Notes: generated from the letters alone by a model not told the origin. Positions 33,569 to 46,795 are shown, numbered from the stretch's first letter. The stretch: 64,000 nucleotides of DNA from Papio anubis (GCF_008728515.1 NC_044984.1:126103349-126167348); one strand, 5' to 3'. Translations and numbers: made by a program.

Positions 33569-34925
33569 CTAAGAATAAAAGGGAAATCTGGGTGTTAACA
33601 GGGAAAACAGAACACTGAAGTGTATGTATAAAATTTCAACTTTGGCCCCTCACACCAACAAACACAGCAACCATCCCTTACAAAGACCCGTCTCCTCCTG
33701 TAGCTATCCAGAGTGACCTCCTTTTCACCTCCCAGGATGCAAAGGGAGAAAGGGAACCCCCTCTGGTTCCGGAGCCTTTCCACAGGCAGCACTCCCTTCC
33801 CAGCCCCCAGGCTGTGGACAGCAGGAGCCAATAAGAGGAGCACAATATTAGAGATGCTATGCTGGAAAAAAATACGTTTCTTTTTAATAGTTTTAACTAC
33901 CAGAGGAGAGATTCCTCAAACCTCCAATATTAGGTTTTTAAATGAATCTCTGCACTACTCTGACAATAATTTTTAAAGGTCTAGGTTCCCCCTTTGATGT
34001 TTTAAAACCTCTCCATCTGAGTGCCACATACATGCAGAAGAGCACACGAATCTTCAATGCATCCCGACACATTTCCACCACAGCGCATCGGAACCAGGTC
34101 AGGAGACAACACCCTTCAACAGTGTGGGCCTGCAGCCTGGCCCTCTTCCCCGGAAAGCTCACTCTCTCCTCAATTCACTTTAAGTGAATTTTAAACTACA
34201 GCCATTAAACATTTCACACCTTTAGACACAGTGAAAAAATCTGCAATTCATCATTTAGTGCCTTGAAGAAATTCAGGTCAGGTGCTGGGGTAGGACCCAG
34301 TCTCCCAGGCTGCCCCCAGCTACTCCCCAGGGAGAGAGCTCCAGCCCAGCCCGTGGCACAGTGTGCGCAGGACAGCGTCTGTGAAAGGCAAAGTGCTAAG
34401 GGGGCTTCCCTTCCTTCTTTCCGCTCCATAGGTCTGCCCTGGCAAGGCCAACTGGCTGAGGGAAAACACTGTAGAAATGATTTTTCTACAGTTATGCTTC
34501 TTACTTTGGCTTTGAGATCAAAAGCAATTCAGCGGAGCCCTGGTGGGGCAGGCCCCAATTTAAGATGAGATTCCACTCGAGCTGGCTGCTTTATGATGGC
34601 ACTGTGATTTCCCAGTCCTCTGTTCAGCCTCCTTGCTGTTTCCGTTTACACCATGCTCTCTGATGCCCCTCCCTGGTTGTGGGTGTGCTGCAGGCAGGAG
34701 GGCAGGGATGAATTCCTCGTCGGGATCTGATGGCCCTCCCATTTGGCCGCTACCAAGTTCACTGCTACCAAGTTCATCTTTACGGCTCTGCCTAAATTAT
34801 CTCCAGGGACACTTTGGTAAAAAAAATCCATTTTACTGTGGGAGAGTTCTTATCAAAAAGGTCTTTCTCATTTGAAATTCTGTAAGTGTAACAATATTTT
34901 TCAGGTCTAACTTTTAAATATTTTA

Positions 34926-35233
34926 TTGTTTTTTGGTTTGTTTTGAGGCAGAGTCTTGCTCTGTCGCCGGGGTGGAGTGCAGTGGCGTGATCTCAGCTCA
35001 CCACAACCTCCGCCTCCCGGCCTCAAGTGACTCTTGTGCCCCAGCCTCCTGAGTAGGTGGGATTACAGGCATGTGCCATCATGCCCAGCTAATTTCTTTT
35101 TTGTTTGTATTTTTAGTAGAGAAAGGGTTTTGCTATTTTGGCCAGGCTGGTCTCAAACTCCTGACCTCAAGTGATCTGCACGCCTCAGCCTCCCAAAGTG
35201 CTGAGATTACAGGCGTGAACCACCGCACTCAGC
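34926..35233 (-). repeat. Alu element
   Basis: Full-length Alu. It is flanked by 'aatattttattg' copies (34917 and 35236). Confidence 0.9.
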
Positions 35234-36126
35234 TAAAATATTTTATTGCTTACATAATTCTAACACACAAACGTCCAATGAGAAGCCAAGCTCTATATCC
35301 AAGAACACCCACTCCACTCTGGCATTAGTCAGGATTTGCCCATGAGCAATGCTAAATGATCCTTTAAATTAAAAAGACAATAAATAAAAGCCAGTAAGCT
35401 TTACAACTTCAGAGGCTGAACATCCTAGCTATGGCCTCTCCCATACACACTGAAAGGGCTTCCATTCTGCAAACAGCAAAGAACAAAGGTTTGTGAGCTG
35501 AGCACATCCTATGAGGTGAGCCCTGGGTGGGACCAGAGAAATCAGCTGAGGCACTAAAAGAATCCCAATATCCATGGACTCTAAACCAGGAGAAAGCCAG
35601 CCAGCCCCAGGGATGAAAGACGCCACTGGGAACCTCAGCACGGGCACCTGTGAGTGTTTGGGGAAGTCAGAGCTGCTGCAGGTCCTTTTAACAAGGCCCG
35701 GGATCTCCCCAGGAAAACAAATAGAAGGCTGAAGAGGAGAGCCAAGACACATACTCCACCCTCGAGTGAGGAGTCTGTTCTGTGGCAAGAAGGAAGAGAA
35801 ACACGTCTTTGTTGTCTTTTTCTGGTGAAGAAGTCTCCTCATTTACTCTCTCTCACAAAATCACTGCACTATTTTGGCATGTGACTGATAACACATGGCG
35901 TTAAAACAGAGGGGAGATGGAAAAACCCGGTCCCTGGCAAACGTCTGTGAAAGACAAAACCAAAGGGGCGCGAGACGCCATCTGAGGCATAGTCAAGACA
36001 AACAGGAGTGCGAGGAGTCAACTCTCCAGCTGAGTTTCTGCTCCTGTTTTTACTGCCAATGATTTGAACCTCTAAACTTTTTTTTTTTGCCTTTATCCTA
36101 ACTAATGCCTGTCATTAATAATACTT

Positions 36127-36436
36127 GGCTGGGCGCTGTGGCTCAAGCCTGTAATCCCAGCACTCTGGGAGGCCGAGACGGTCGGATCACGAGGTCAGGA
36201 AATCAAGACCATCCTGGCTAACACGGTGAAACCCTGTCTATACTAAAAAATACAAAAAACTAGCCGGGCGAGGTGGCGGGCGCCTGTAGTCCCAGCTACT
36301 CGGGAGGCTGAGGCAGGAGAATGGCGGGAACCCGGGAGGCGGAGCTTGCAGTGAGCTGAGATCCGGCCACTGCACTCCAGCCTGGGCGACAGAGCGAGAC
36401 TCCGTCTCAAAAAAAAACAAAAAACAAAAAACAAAA
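36127..36436 (+). repeat. Young AluY, AluYR-like
   Basis: Shows 'ggcgaggtggcgggcgcc', 'atggcgggaacccggg' and 'gagatccggccactgc', with low divergence. Confidence 0.9.
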
Positions 36437-37129
36437 CTTACCTCACCACTGTGGTTAAAGACGAGGGCTTCATTTTGAAGTGAGGGGACAATCTGAATCA
36501 ACACTTTCAAATGTCACTTGTAATGAAGCCCAGTTCTATTTATTCCAACAACACGATCATCCTTCACCACGAAGGTGAAGACTAGGGCTGCTGCGAGCTC
36601 TGCCAGGCTGAATTAAGATGGTCTGTGATGTTGACATTACCGCTTTTTTCAGCTTCAAGTGCTAAAAGTGCACAAGGACTGATGCCAAACACAGCTTTCC
36701 AGAAACCACAGCTGCCTTTGAGATGCAATTTTAATATTCCAGCAAAAATGATCAAAACCGAAGTCATGTTTGAGTGTAGGGGGGCAGACGTACGTTGGTT
36801 CAGGTAGAGTCGAGGACAAAGCAAAGAACTTCTGAAAAATGGTCATTTATGAGAGCATTAAAAGCTTACTGCCTGCCACTTTTGTAACATTGGAAAATAA
36901 CATTGATTAGCCCCCCTTTATCACAATGAAGTATTTGGCAACAAATTAGCACATGAACTAGCAACTATTATTTCCTACTGTGGCAAAACAAATTGCTCAA
37001 AAGCAGACCGACTGTGTATCTGATTGTATTGGAAAATAAAAGAAATCTTATTTGTGAAGGGCATTACATTAACTATGAAATGGGCCAATCCCACGGACGG
37101 ATGGCAAACACTAAAGCGTCCTCTCCATC

Positions 37130-37610
37130 CCTTCACCCAGCCCCACTGCCCTACTGTCTCCTGGCCAGGTGCGTCCTCCCACCCCTGCCTCCACTCTGCT
37201 CCAGCGCCCCCTGCCCCGCAGCCACACTCTTTCAGCGGAAATGCAGCTCTCGTGCTCTCGTGCTCGTGCTCACTTATCCTGGCGTCCCAGGCTCTCTACA
37301 ACTGGCCTCCCATTGTCATACCCGTTCTGCCTGAGAACGTGTCTTCCCGAGTGGGGCCACCTGTCCTTTACCACTTGTGGGTCTTTGGTCCTCGTGGGTC
37401 CTCACTATTCTGTAAGCGCCTCAAGGCCTTGCCTGAGCCCTAGGTCCCGGAGCTGCCACTCTCCTCCTGGCTGTGCTGTCCTGATGGAAATGCCCATGTG
37501 TGAACAGCAACAGCTCAAATGCTGTCACGGTCACTGGTGAACAAGCAAGCTTCTAATGCATATCCCAAAGTGCCTCAGCACCTAGCACACAGCAGATTCA
37601 GCAAACACAG
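37130..37610 (+). mobile_element. L2-like fragment
   Basis: The 'ctgcctgagaacgtg', 'attctgtaagcgcctcaaggc' and 'agcacctagcacacagcag' series resembles an L2 3' end. Confidence 0.5.
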
Positions 37611-37692
37611 GCGGGTTTCAGTTCCTATTTCCTTGTCAAACTCTTACTGGAATCGTAAACTTGGCAGGATCTGTAACTTGAAAACATCTATG

Positions 37693-37991
37693 GGCTGGGT
37701 GCAGGGGCTCATGCCTGTCATCCTAGCATCTTGAGAGGCCAAGGCGGGAGAACTGCTTGAGGCCAGGAGTTCAAGATCAGTCTGGGCAATATAGCAAAAT
37801 CCCATCTCTACCAAAAATACAAAAAACATTTAGCTGGGCATGGCGGCAAGTGTACGTAAGTCCCAGGTACTCTGAAGGCTGAGGTAGGAGGACTGCTTCA
37901 GGCCAGGAGGTCAAGGCTGCAGTGGCTGTGATGGTACCACTGCATTCCAGCTTGGGTGAGTGAGACTCTCTCAAAAAAGAAAAAGAAAAAA
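37693..37991 (+). repeat. Old Alu
   Basis: Diverged full-length Alu. Confidence 0.87.
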
Positions 37992-38030
37992 ATCTGTGGA
38001 ATCCAAGAAACCATCCTGCAGTCCGTTGCT

Positions 38031-38190
38031 ACTATGTAAACGACCGCATGACTATGTAAACGACCGCATGACTATGTAAACGACCGCACGACTATGTAAT
38101 GACTGCATGACTATGTAAATGACTGCATGACTATGTAAATGACTGCATGACTATGTAAATGACTACATGACTATGTAAATGACTGCATGA
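38031..38190. repeat. 20-bp tandem array, 8 copies
   Basis: Unit ACTATGTAAACGACCGCATG. Copies 1-3 keep two CpGs; copies 4-8 have TGACTG in their place. Confidence 0.95.
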
Positions 38191-38194
38191 CAAA

Positions 38195-39010
38195 AGGGGC
38201 TCAGCGAAGACTTCTGCCTTCTCTTCATCCCGGATTAAGAACACACACTAGGAATGGAGAGAGAATCTATGTGACACGGACAGGAGGCAGGGAAATACTG
38301 GCGAGGGCTTCACACTCATGCCTGGACCCACGGCCCAAAGTGAGAACTATCCCTGTTTTCCTGCCTGAATGTTGCCTTTTGGCCTGTTCTGCCCCTTATC
38401 CTGTGCCCATAAGAACCCCAGACTCCAGACTTAGGGGACACACACAGAAGAGAGACGCGTCTGAGCGAAGAGAGGATACGAAGCAGCTGGATGTTGGAGA
38501 GGAGTTTGGCTGAGGATGGCCAGATTCCAGGGGAAAATTATCTTCCTGCTGTAACCCCTTGTCAGCTTCCCTTTCTGCTGAGACCACTTCCACAGCTCAA
38601 TAAAGTCCTCCACATTCATCATCCTTCAATTTGTTCGTGTGACCTGATTCTTGCTGGACGCTGGACAAGAACTCAGGTACCAAGAGGGCAGGGTGTAAAG
38701 GCTGTCACCCTGGCCTCCAGAGCTGATTAACACTCAACGCTGACTGTAACACACGCTTTCTGGGGCTCCAGGGGTCACAGACACCCCCTCCTGGACGGCA
38801 AAGCTAAAAGAGCACTGTAATGTGCTTGGAGGATGCCGTGAGGCCAGCGCAGAGCCTGCTCCCGCTAGAGAGGAGCGTTCCTTTGCTCTGGTTCCCGCAC
38901 CTGTCCGTTCATGTGGTCCCTCCTGTAAGAGATTGAGTGGCGGCCAAGTAAACGAGCCACCCCCTTTGCGAGTCCTGGGAAGGGGTCAAGGGAACTCTCC
39001 AGTCTCATAT
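38195..39010 (+). mobile_element. ERV-like solo LTR (family not assigned)
   Basis: Order of features fits an LTR: a TATA-like 'cccataagaacccc' near 38408, an AATAAA signal at about 38601, then a G/T-rich 'ttcgtgtgacctgattcttg' stretch and a U5-like region to about 39000. No gag, pol or env reading frame adjoins it, so it is read as a solo LTR. Exact ends are uncertain. Confidence 0.6.
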
Positions 39011-39508
39011 GCAGGTTTATATGCACTATTTTTGCATATGCTTTTATAATTTTTATACTCCACTTGAAAAATTTAAGAGTACTGCCAATATCTTTCCATG
39101 CCAATAGGCACACTTTAGGACATAATTTACAACTGTATCTCAATACGTAAAATCACCTCTCCTAACGATCAATGGGACTGAACACGAACACATACGCAGA
39201 AAGATCGAGTACAAATGGGAATTCAGCACGTCGTAAAGAAGGCTCTGTGAGTCACTGGGGAAAAGATGTATGACTTAGTGAATGTGTTGCATCTAGCGAC
39301 ATGCTCCTCAAACTGAAATTAATTCCAAGTGTGGCAGGTCAAAAACGTACCAGAGGAAAAAAAGTTTGTGACACTGATGACAAACAGCTAACATGAAGCA
39401 GCATAGACAAAGAAAGGGCCCTTCCTGGGCCCGGAAGAAACACAGGCCCAGGCTAAGGGAAAGTCAGTTCAAAAGGCAGCAGACAATGCCAAGAAACATC
39501 AGCAAAGT

Positions 39509-39812
39509 GGCCGGGCGCAGTGGCTCAGGCCTGTAATCCCAGCACTTTGAGAAGCTGAGGCGGGCGGATCACGAGGTCAAGAGATCGAGACCATCCTGGC
39601 CAACATGGTAAAACCCTGTCTCTACTAAAAATACAAAAATTAGCCGGGCGTGGTGGCACCCGCCTATAGCCCCAGCTACTTGAGAGGCTGAGGCAGGAGA
39701 ATCACTTGAATCCGGGAGGCAGAGGTTGCAGTGAGCCAACTGAGCCAATATCGCACCACTGCACTCCAACCTGGAGGCAGAACGAGACTCCGTCTCAAAA
39801 AAAAAAAAAAAA
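39509..39812 (+). repeat. Alu with target-site duplication
   Basis: Full-length Alu. It is flanked by 'acatcagcaaagtg' copies. Confidence 0.92.
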
Positions 39813-40179
39813 GACATCAGCAAAGTGACTCAGTATTACTTATCATTAAATATGTCAGTTAAAGCAGATGCTGCTTTCCCACTGAAAGGCTGATGGTACC
39901 CAATGCCGACAGGGGCATGAAGAAACAGTTCTCATACCCCATGGGCGCCAATAAAACTGCTACAATCCCTTCAGAGATCAACTGAGCAGTATCTCAAATT
40001 AAAAAAAGAATTCCATGGTGAGGATTTCCCCCATGAGTGCACTCACTGGAGTACACAAGATACAGGACACAGATGGGTGATCGGCATTGTTCACAAAGAC
40101 AGACCTGAGACGTGGCTCACATTTCCCACAGCAGGGGAGGGGCACACACAGAGGGGGTGATTTACAGGTAAACTACTTA

Positions 40180-40250
40180 CAGTCATTCGGTCAATAAATA
40201 TCTATCTACCAAGTGCCTGTAACACACCAAACACTACTGTAAGCATTGAT
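40180..40250. repeat. MIR-like scrap
   Basis: 'tcaataaatatctat' with 'accaagtgcctgtaacac' resembles the MIR core. Confidence 0.5.
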
Positions 40251-40339
40251 AACAGAAGGATCTCTACTGTAAGCCAAAGAAGATGTCAGAAAAATACGTA
40301 GGGTATGATCCCATAACTGTGAGGTTTTACATCTCTACA

Positions 40340-40770
40340 TACATGAATCGAATTGAGTTTTTCCCCTCAAGGATTCACAGGAAACAAAGGGAGGGGATAC
40401 ACACGATGGAGCATCGTTCAACCGCAAAAAGGAAGGGGGTCCAACGCAGCTGCCACATGGCTGGACCGGAGGACACCACGCTAGGCGAAGTCAGCCAGGC
40501 ACAGAAGCACAGACACTGCAGAATCCCACTCACAGGCAGTCCCCAGGAGTCCCGTTCAGAGGCTAAAAGCAGGTGGGTGTCAGGGCTGGGGGAGGGGAGA
40601 GTGGGGAGTTACTATTTAATGGCTAAAGAGTTTTGGTTTTAGAAGATGGACATTCTGGGAATGGATGGGTGGTAATGGTTGCACAGTGCGAATACACTTA
40701 ATGCCAGCATAAACGGCACAGTTAAAAAAGGTAAAATGGTAACCTTTATGTTAAAAACTCAAACTACAGA
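40340..40770 (+). mobile_element. Ancient L1 3' end
   Basis: 'acgatggagcatcgttcaac', 'gctaggcgaagtcagcc', 'gggagttactatttaatgg' and 'ggtggtaatggttgcac' follow the order of an L1M 3' end. Confidence 0.8.
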
Positions 40771-41598
40771 AGGGAGAGAATTGAGAGGAATTTTAAAAAG
40801 TGCCATTTCCACAGGAATTTAAAAAAATACACAAGAAAGAAAGGACCTTTTCTCTTTTATACCTTTCTGTAGCATTTGAACTTTAAAAATCATATGTATA
40901 CATCAGTTTTATAAAAAGCAACGTAAAGACAGAGAAGTGACTGTCCTTCAGGCACATAAGCTGCTCTGTGGCTGTTTTTAGTTAACTTTAAGGTGACAGT
41001 AAAATTCCTGCCATGTTACGCCAGGCCTTGTATAAGGGAGTGTCCTCATGCCACCCTGCAGAGTCAGCCTGAGCTAGCCATGGCTCCAACAGACCTGGGG
41101 GTGCCATGAGCCTCCTGGTGCTGATGTGCCCTCAGCCACGCTGGCTCCCTCACCCAGGGTGTGCGGTGGCCAAACATGGTTTTGTCTCAAGTCCTCCTGG
41201 ACTCCGAGAATTTTACAACTACACAGCTGGGTCAAATGTCTCAACATCAGTGAGTAAAGTAGATGCTAGAATACTTAGTAAAGTCAAGGGTAACCTGTCC
41301 CAGAAGTTGTTTTAGGCTAAAAATACTTTTGAGTTTGATTTTTATTTATGACAATTGCCAATTTAATTACAAGTATTTTTGTTTCAGAAGCAATTAAAGA
41401 CATTTATCATCATCTGCTACAACCATTACACTTTTGTTGAAATGGCTTGGTAGCTGTAATCTGCACATACACACACACATATATTCAGGGAGAGCATTCT
41501 AGTGATTTAAACACTCGTTTCTATGTTCTACAGATTCAAAAACCAATGCCTGCAAACAGGAGAGGTGAGAGAAATGTACGTATAAAAATAAATAGGAC

Positions 41599-41845
41599 AG
41601 ATCGAGACCATCTTGGCTAACATGATGAAACCCCGTCTCCACTAAAAATGCAAAAAAATTAGCCGGGCGCAGTGACAGGCGCCTGTAGTCCCAGCTACTT
41701 GGGAGGCTGAGGCAGGAGAATGGCGTGAACCCAGGAGGCAGAGGTTGCAGTGAGCCGAGATTGTGCCACTGCACTCCAGCCTGGGTGACAGAGTGAGACT
41801 CTGTCTCAAAAAAACAAGTAAGTAAAATAAAATAAATAAATAGGA
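41599..41845 (+). repeat. 5'-truncated Alu with target-site duplication
   Basis: Starts at 'gatcgagaccatc'. It is flanked by 'aataaataggaca' copies. Confidence 0.88.
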
Positions 41846-42301
41846 CAAAGGCCTAAGCTGTAACATATCTTGTGTTTATAAGGAAATAATTCTGGTTGCT
41901 GTGATGTGGAACTACAGTAGATTGGGAAAAACTGGGTTAGTGATAAATTATAGTTGTGACTGAATTTCACTGGAAATTTTATTACAACATACAGATACAA
42001 TCATGTGATATAAATGGTTAAAGTATTCTCACGAATGTCTTTTGATGAACCCCTTTATCCACTGCACAAATGATATCAAAACACGATAACCCGTACGCCA
42101 CTGTAACAGGTCCCTTACTTTCTTAAATTCCCTTCCCTTCTTGCCACATGCATATTTTCATGGCTGTAACCACAGAAGTGGATGTATTTTATATTGTGCT
42201 TCTCTTGCTTATTACATCAGAAGCATTTTCTGTGTGGCTACAAGCGTCCTCATGATTATTTTTGTTGTTGTGTATTTCATCCCCTTATTGCTGCCGAATA
42301 T

Positions 42302-42597
42302 CTTTTTTTTTTTTTTTTGAGACAAAGTCTTGCTCTGTCACCAGGCTGGAGCACAGTGGCGTGATCTCAGCTCACTGCAACCTCCATCTCCCGGGTTCAA
42401 GCGATTCCCCTGCCTCAGCATCCGGAGTAGCTGGGACTACAGGCGCGCAACACCATGCCTGGCTAATTTTTTGTATTTTAGTAGGGATGGAGTTTTAACA
42501 TGTGGGACAGGATGGTCTCAATCTCCTGACCTTGTGATTCACCTGCCTTGGCCTCCCAAAGTGCTGGGATTATAGGCGTGAGCCACCATGCCTGGCC
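42302..42597 (-). repeat. Alu element
   Basis: Full-length Alu ending 'accatgcctggcc'. Confidence 0.9.
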
Positions 42598-42601
42598 ATC
42601 C

Positions 42602-42894
42602 TTTTTTTTTTGAGATGGAGTCTCACTCTGTCGCCCAGGCTGGAGTACAGTGGCACGATCATGGCTCGCTGCAAACTCTGCCTGCCAGGTTCGAGAGATT
42701 CTCCTGCCTCAGCCTCCCGAGTAGCCGGGGTTACAGGCATGCGCCACCATGCTCGGCTGATTTTTTGTATTTTTAGTAGAGACGAGGTTTCACCATGTTG
42801 GCCAGGCTAATCTCGAACTGCTGGCCTCAGGCGATCCACCCGCCTTGGCCTCTCAAAGTGCTGGGATTACAGGTGTGAGTCACCACACCCAGCC
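42602..42894 (-). repeat. Alu element
   Basis: Full-length Alu adjoining the previous one in the same orientation. Confidence 0.9.
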
Positions 42895-43821
42895 AAGAAA
42901 TCCTATTAAAGCTAAGGAATGACCAGAGATCCTTTTGCCATAACGGGCTGAAGTAAGGAGCCAGGAGGCAGCCCCGACTCTGCAGAGCCGTGGAAAGGCT
43001 GTGAGATGGTGTCCTGCGGGGCTGCTGGGGGTTCCCACCTTCCCTGAAAATGTTCATTTCTGGGACTGGCAAGTCGAACGGCTCAGACGACTGGGCACCC
43101 CCGGCCTGTGGAGCTGAGGCTACAGTGGGTGGCCCGGGCACTCCGGAATCAGGGGCAGGAGCCCACCCTGTGGCACTCGGGCACTCGACAGGTCTCACAC
43201 AGACTCATCTTCTCTGCTCCTCTTATCTAACTCTCCCCTCCCTGCTCATCATATTATTTCTGAGGCCTCCTGCCAGATGTGAGGGGATTTCAGACTGACT
43301 CCCAAAACAGGAAAGCTGATTCAGCCTTCTGCATCATTTCAAAAGTCTGAGCCCAGAATGTTGTTTCCACAGAAAAACAAGCGGAGTGACTTCAAGCAGA
43401 GAATCAGTTTTGAATAATGGTCCTGGACTCTTAGAAATGTCAGCATAATTAAAGTGAAAGGCTTATTCTATACTATGGGAAAAAAAGAGCTACAAAAGAC
43501 ATGTGGGGCCACTTGGAGCAATGTGACTGCGGCCTGCAGAGGAAGTGACGTACCATCAGTGGGCAATCTGCGTGCGGCACTGTGTTTCCCAGGGGAAGGC
43601 CCTTCATGGGTATTCAGCGTAGAGCGGTCACCATGTCTGCAAACGACTCTCAGAGAGGGCGAGCACGCATGGGTCAACATGCCCACATATAGATGAGTAA
43701 GCATGCGCATGCAATCGCCTGGGCACTGGGGGCATCTTACCATTCTTTCCAATTTTTTGAAGGTTTGCAAACTTTTCAAAAAGTAAAATTCCCAGAGTTA
43801 CTATCTTTTTTATTCTTTCCA

Positions 43822-44035
43822 ACTTTTATTTATTTCATCACCCAGGCAGTGAGCACAGTAGCTAATAGAGAGGTTTTTCATCTTTACCTTCCTCACTCCC
43901 TCCCTCCCCACTCAATGAGGCCCTCGTGTCTGCTGTTCTCTTCTCTGTGTCCATGTGCACTCAATGTTTAGCTACCACTTATAAGCGAGAACATGTGGTG
44001 TTTGATTTTCTGTTCCTGTGTTCATTCATTTTTTT
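43822..44035 (-). mobile_element. L1 3'-UTR fragment
   Basis: 'ccactcaatgaggccctcgtg', 'ctctgtgtccatgtgcactc' and 'ccacttataagcgagaacat' are antisense landmarks of the L1 ORF2/3'UTR region. Confidence 0.82.
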
Positions 44036-45174
44036 TTTAGGAGAGAGATTAGGTTGAGAAAGATTTTATAAAAAGATTTTTTAAGTGCTCTTGATAAAAC
44101 CACAACTTTTTAGCTATTGTCTAATTGTAGATCTAAACCCATCCTAATATTATAGTTCAAACGTTAAGTCAGCTTTTAATTCATCTACAATTATAGGACT
44201 AGTTACTAAAATGCCCAGTTTTGTCATAGTTTATTGATATAAAGACAATCCTCCTTTAATCCTCAAAGGATGTGTCCTACTCTATTATTTTTCTTACTTT
44301 AAAAGAGTTATGTCTCCAAAATGCTCCTAAACTCCCCAAAGAATTTCTGGATATTCTTGTAGTTTAAATACAAAATAAAATTCAGAGACAGAACTGCTAT
44401 AAAAAATCTAAAATTAAACTTAAAAGATTCTAAATTGATGTGACTGAAAAAAAAAAAAAGCAGCGTTTTTGCTGAATATGATTAATTACGGTACTGCTGC
44501 TGCTGAAGGCATCAGTGTTTCCTGAAGGCCTCTGGTCTCAGACACCCATGTGAGCAATCCCCCTGGCACAGGAGCCAGTGTCTACTGAAGGCCTCTGTTC
44601 TGAGCACCTTCCCTTGGCGCAGGAGACTTGTAAGGCAGCCACGTGATGACCCCCATGTAAGGCCATATCTCTGCTCACACCACTGAGGAAGGAGCCATGT
44701 ACTCCCGGAGTCTGTTCTCTTAACTCCCTCTGCCTTTTTCTCTTTAATTAAAGTGTTGACATTGATACAGACTGTGGCAAAAGGATTTCTGCCCTAAGTG
44801 TGAGCTCAGTACTGGTGCTGCTGCAGAGGCGGGGCTCCAGGGAAGTGTGTCCACCACATTTCCCCAGCAGGACCCATGGGAGTGACTCTCCAGGCCCTCC
44901 TGCCTGCCCCATAAGGGCAGCCGTGAAGCAGAGGCTCCCCCGAAATCGCAGGCAGTATTTGCTGTTTATGTGAACGTGCACTTACAGGGCAAACTCTTGT
45001 CAAATTCTTTGATTCACAGCTATAAAGCAAAAGCCAACCCACGTAGGAAGGAAGAGCTGGGGGCTCATATCCCTCACTCAGGCCAGAGACAGGCAGCTGG
45101 AGGGAGACACATCCTCCCTGCTTCTATGTACCACGCAGCCCCGCAAATACCAATGTGGGATTTCTTTACTATAC

Positions 45175-45365
45175 CTCAACACTGAAAGGACTCTCCTCAA
45201 TTTTCCCAGCTTCTGCTTCCGGCAGAGGATTTTTGAGGGTCTGTAAAAATAATGCCGCTTTCCTTTTACGTTCTGCTTGAAGCTGTTTCTCTTTCGACTC
45301 CTTAGACGCCTGGGCCAGCTTTTCCCGGGCTGCAGCTGCGAGGCGATCTTCCAGCTTTTGCTTTG
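45175..45365 (-). CDS. SFSWAP: SFSWAP exon F: Lys/Glu-rich helix (coiled-coil-like)
   Basis: The 191-bp exon has acceptor 'attcctcaag|CAAAG' and donor GTTGAG|GTATAG. It encodes residues 290-353 and ends on a codon boundary. [19 protein letters not shown] and [20 protein letters not shown] form a long amphipathic, highly charged helix with heptad-like Leu/Ala spacing. A Pro/Glu tail ([20 protein letters not shown]) follows. The helix is a probable protein-protein contact leading into the RS domain (inference). Length and sequence match the human protein as I remember it, with no difference noticed. Confidence 0.95.
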
Positions 45366-46795
45366 CTTGAGGAATAAACAAAGAGAAAAGAGAAGTTTAG
45401 AGCAAGCAGTATTTTATCTGATCTTAATTTTCACAGGTTGCAAAAGCGTCACACGATGCAGTCAGTTAAAGTTTCTGAATAGGTACATACATCGGACAAA
45501 TCAAATTTTGAAAGAATTAGTTTATAACGTGCCCTTTTTTGGATATTTTACTTTTAGAGTTAGAAGGCTGATGAGACTCTATACTAACGAAAGCTGGAAT
45601 AATGAAAACCTCAGAATGGCTCTCAACATATATCCAAAATATTCACACCAGGCAATGGATACTCTATGACAAGTGTTTTATTCCAAATGATCCGACAGTT
45701 GGTTAGTTTACACACAGGAAGTACAGATTCAGATGTACAGGCATGAGGACAAGTTTGCTTAGGGAGAACATCACAGCACAGTGGAAGTTCTTGATGGTGG
45801 ATTGTGGTTGAAAAATGGCCCTTTTTTTTTTTTGAGACAGAGTTTTGCTCTTGCTGCCCAGGCTGGAGTGCAATGGCGCGATCTCGGCTCATTGCAACCT
45901 CTGCCTCCCGGGTTCAAGCAATTCTCCTGCCTCAGCCTCCCAAGTAGCTGGGATTATAGGTGTGCGCCACCATGCCTGGCTAATTTTGTTTTTTTAGTGG
46001 AGACGGGGTCTCACCATGTTGGCCAGGCTGGTCTCTAACTCCTGACCTCAGGTGATCCACCCACCTCAGCCTCCCAAAGTGCTGGGATTACAGGCACGAG
46101 CCACCTCGCCCGGCCTGAAAATTGGCCTCTTTTAAATGTTGCTTGATCTGAATGTGTGTATACAGGAAAAGCAATTTAAGAAAATCAGTTAGAATAGATA
46201 ACAACCACAATGCAGCAACCATTATTTGACTGCTTTAATGCAGAACAGAATTTATTTTGGAGTCAGGATGGGAAGACTATATGCTGTCCCCATGCTGCCG
46301 GCAGTGTTGGGGCGGGTGTGGTGGCCACGCTGTGGCCCATGAAGATGAGCTGCAGCCCGAAAACCAGCTGGGTACACACCACCTTCAAGGGCCCAGTGGT
46401 TCTGTTGGGAGGCAGCCTCACGAAAGGGCATCTCCTAGTTTGGTTCCTGAGCTGGGAAGCAAGGCTGAGCCTTTTACCCTGGGGCTGCCAGCCAAGCGCA
46501 AAGTGAGCCTCCATTAATGCATCCACTGTGGCGCATGAGGGCTAAGACGGCCAACTCAGTTTCTTCGAAAACAAACTGCCAACGGCACTGCATTTGAGGT
46601 TCAGTGAAGAGCAGAGCTCATTCCTTTAACAGAGAACGTTTCGAAACCTCAGACATGTTACACAACTCCCAAATGGGTCTGATTTCCAAAGGCTTCAGAT
46701 TCTAGTTGGCAGCCTTGAGAGTTTTTGGCTTAGCAGATAAATCTTATATTTATGTATTTCCTTTCTTTCAAGAAGTTTAAAAGCTATCAACAAAC
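45366..46795 (-). other. SFSWAP: SFSWAP intron E-F (1430 bp)
   Basis: Contains a single minus-strand Alu (45822-46115) with visible flanking duplication. No other repeat was recognised. Confidence 0.85.
45822..46115 (-). repeat. Alu with target-site duplication
   Basis: Full-length Alu. It is flanked by 'aaaatggccctttt' and 'aaaattggcctctttt'. Confidence 0.92.

Larger units (their letters stand above)
33569..45174 (-). other. SFSWAP: SFSWAP intron F-G (11606 bp)
   Basis: The largest intron in the window. Recognised content: seven Alus, an L2 piece (37130-37610), an 8-copy 20-bp array (38031-38190), an ERV-like solo LTR (about 38195-39010), a MIR piece, an L1 3' end (40340-40770) and an antisense L1 3'UTR (43822-44035). 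33600-34920, 35240-36120, 36440-37130, 39020-39500 and 44040-45170 hold nothing I can name apart from a degenerate ~75-bp tandem duplication at about 44505-44630. Confidence 0.75.

Noticed and set aside
38031..38190. Regular repeat array considered as CRISPR
   Set aside because: Units are contiguous without spacers and the genome is eukaryotic.
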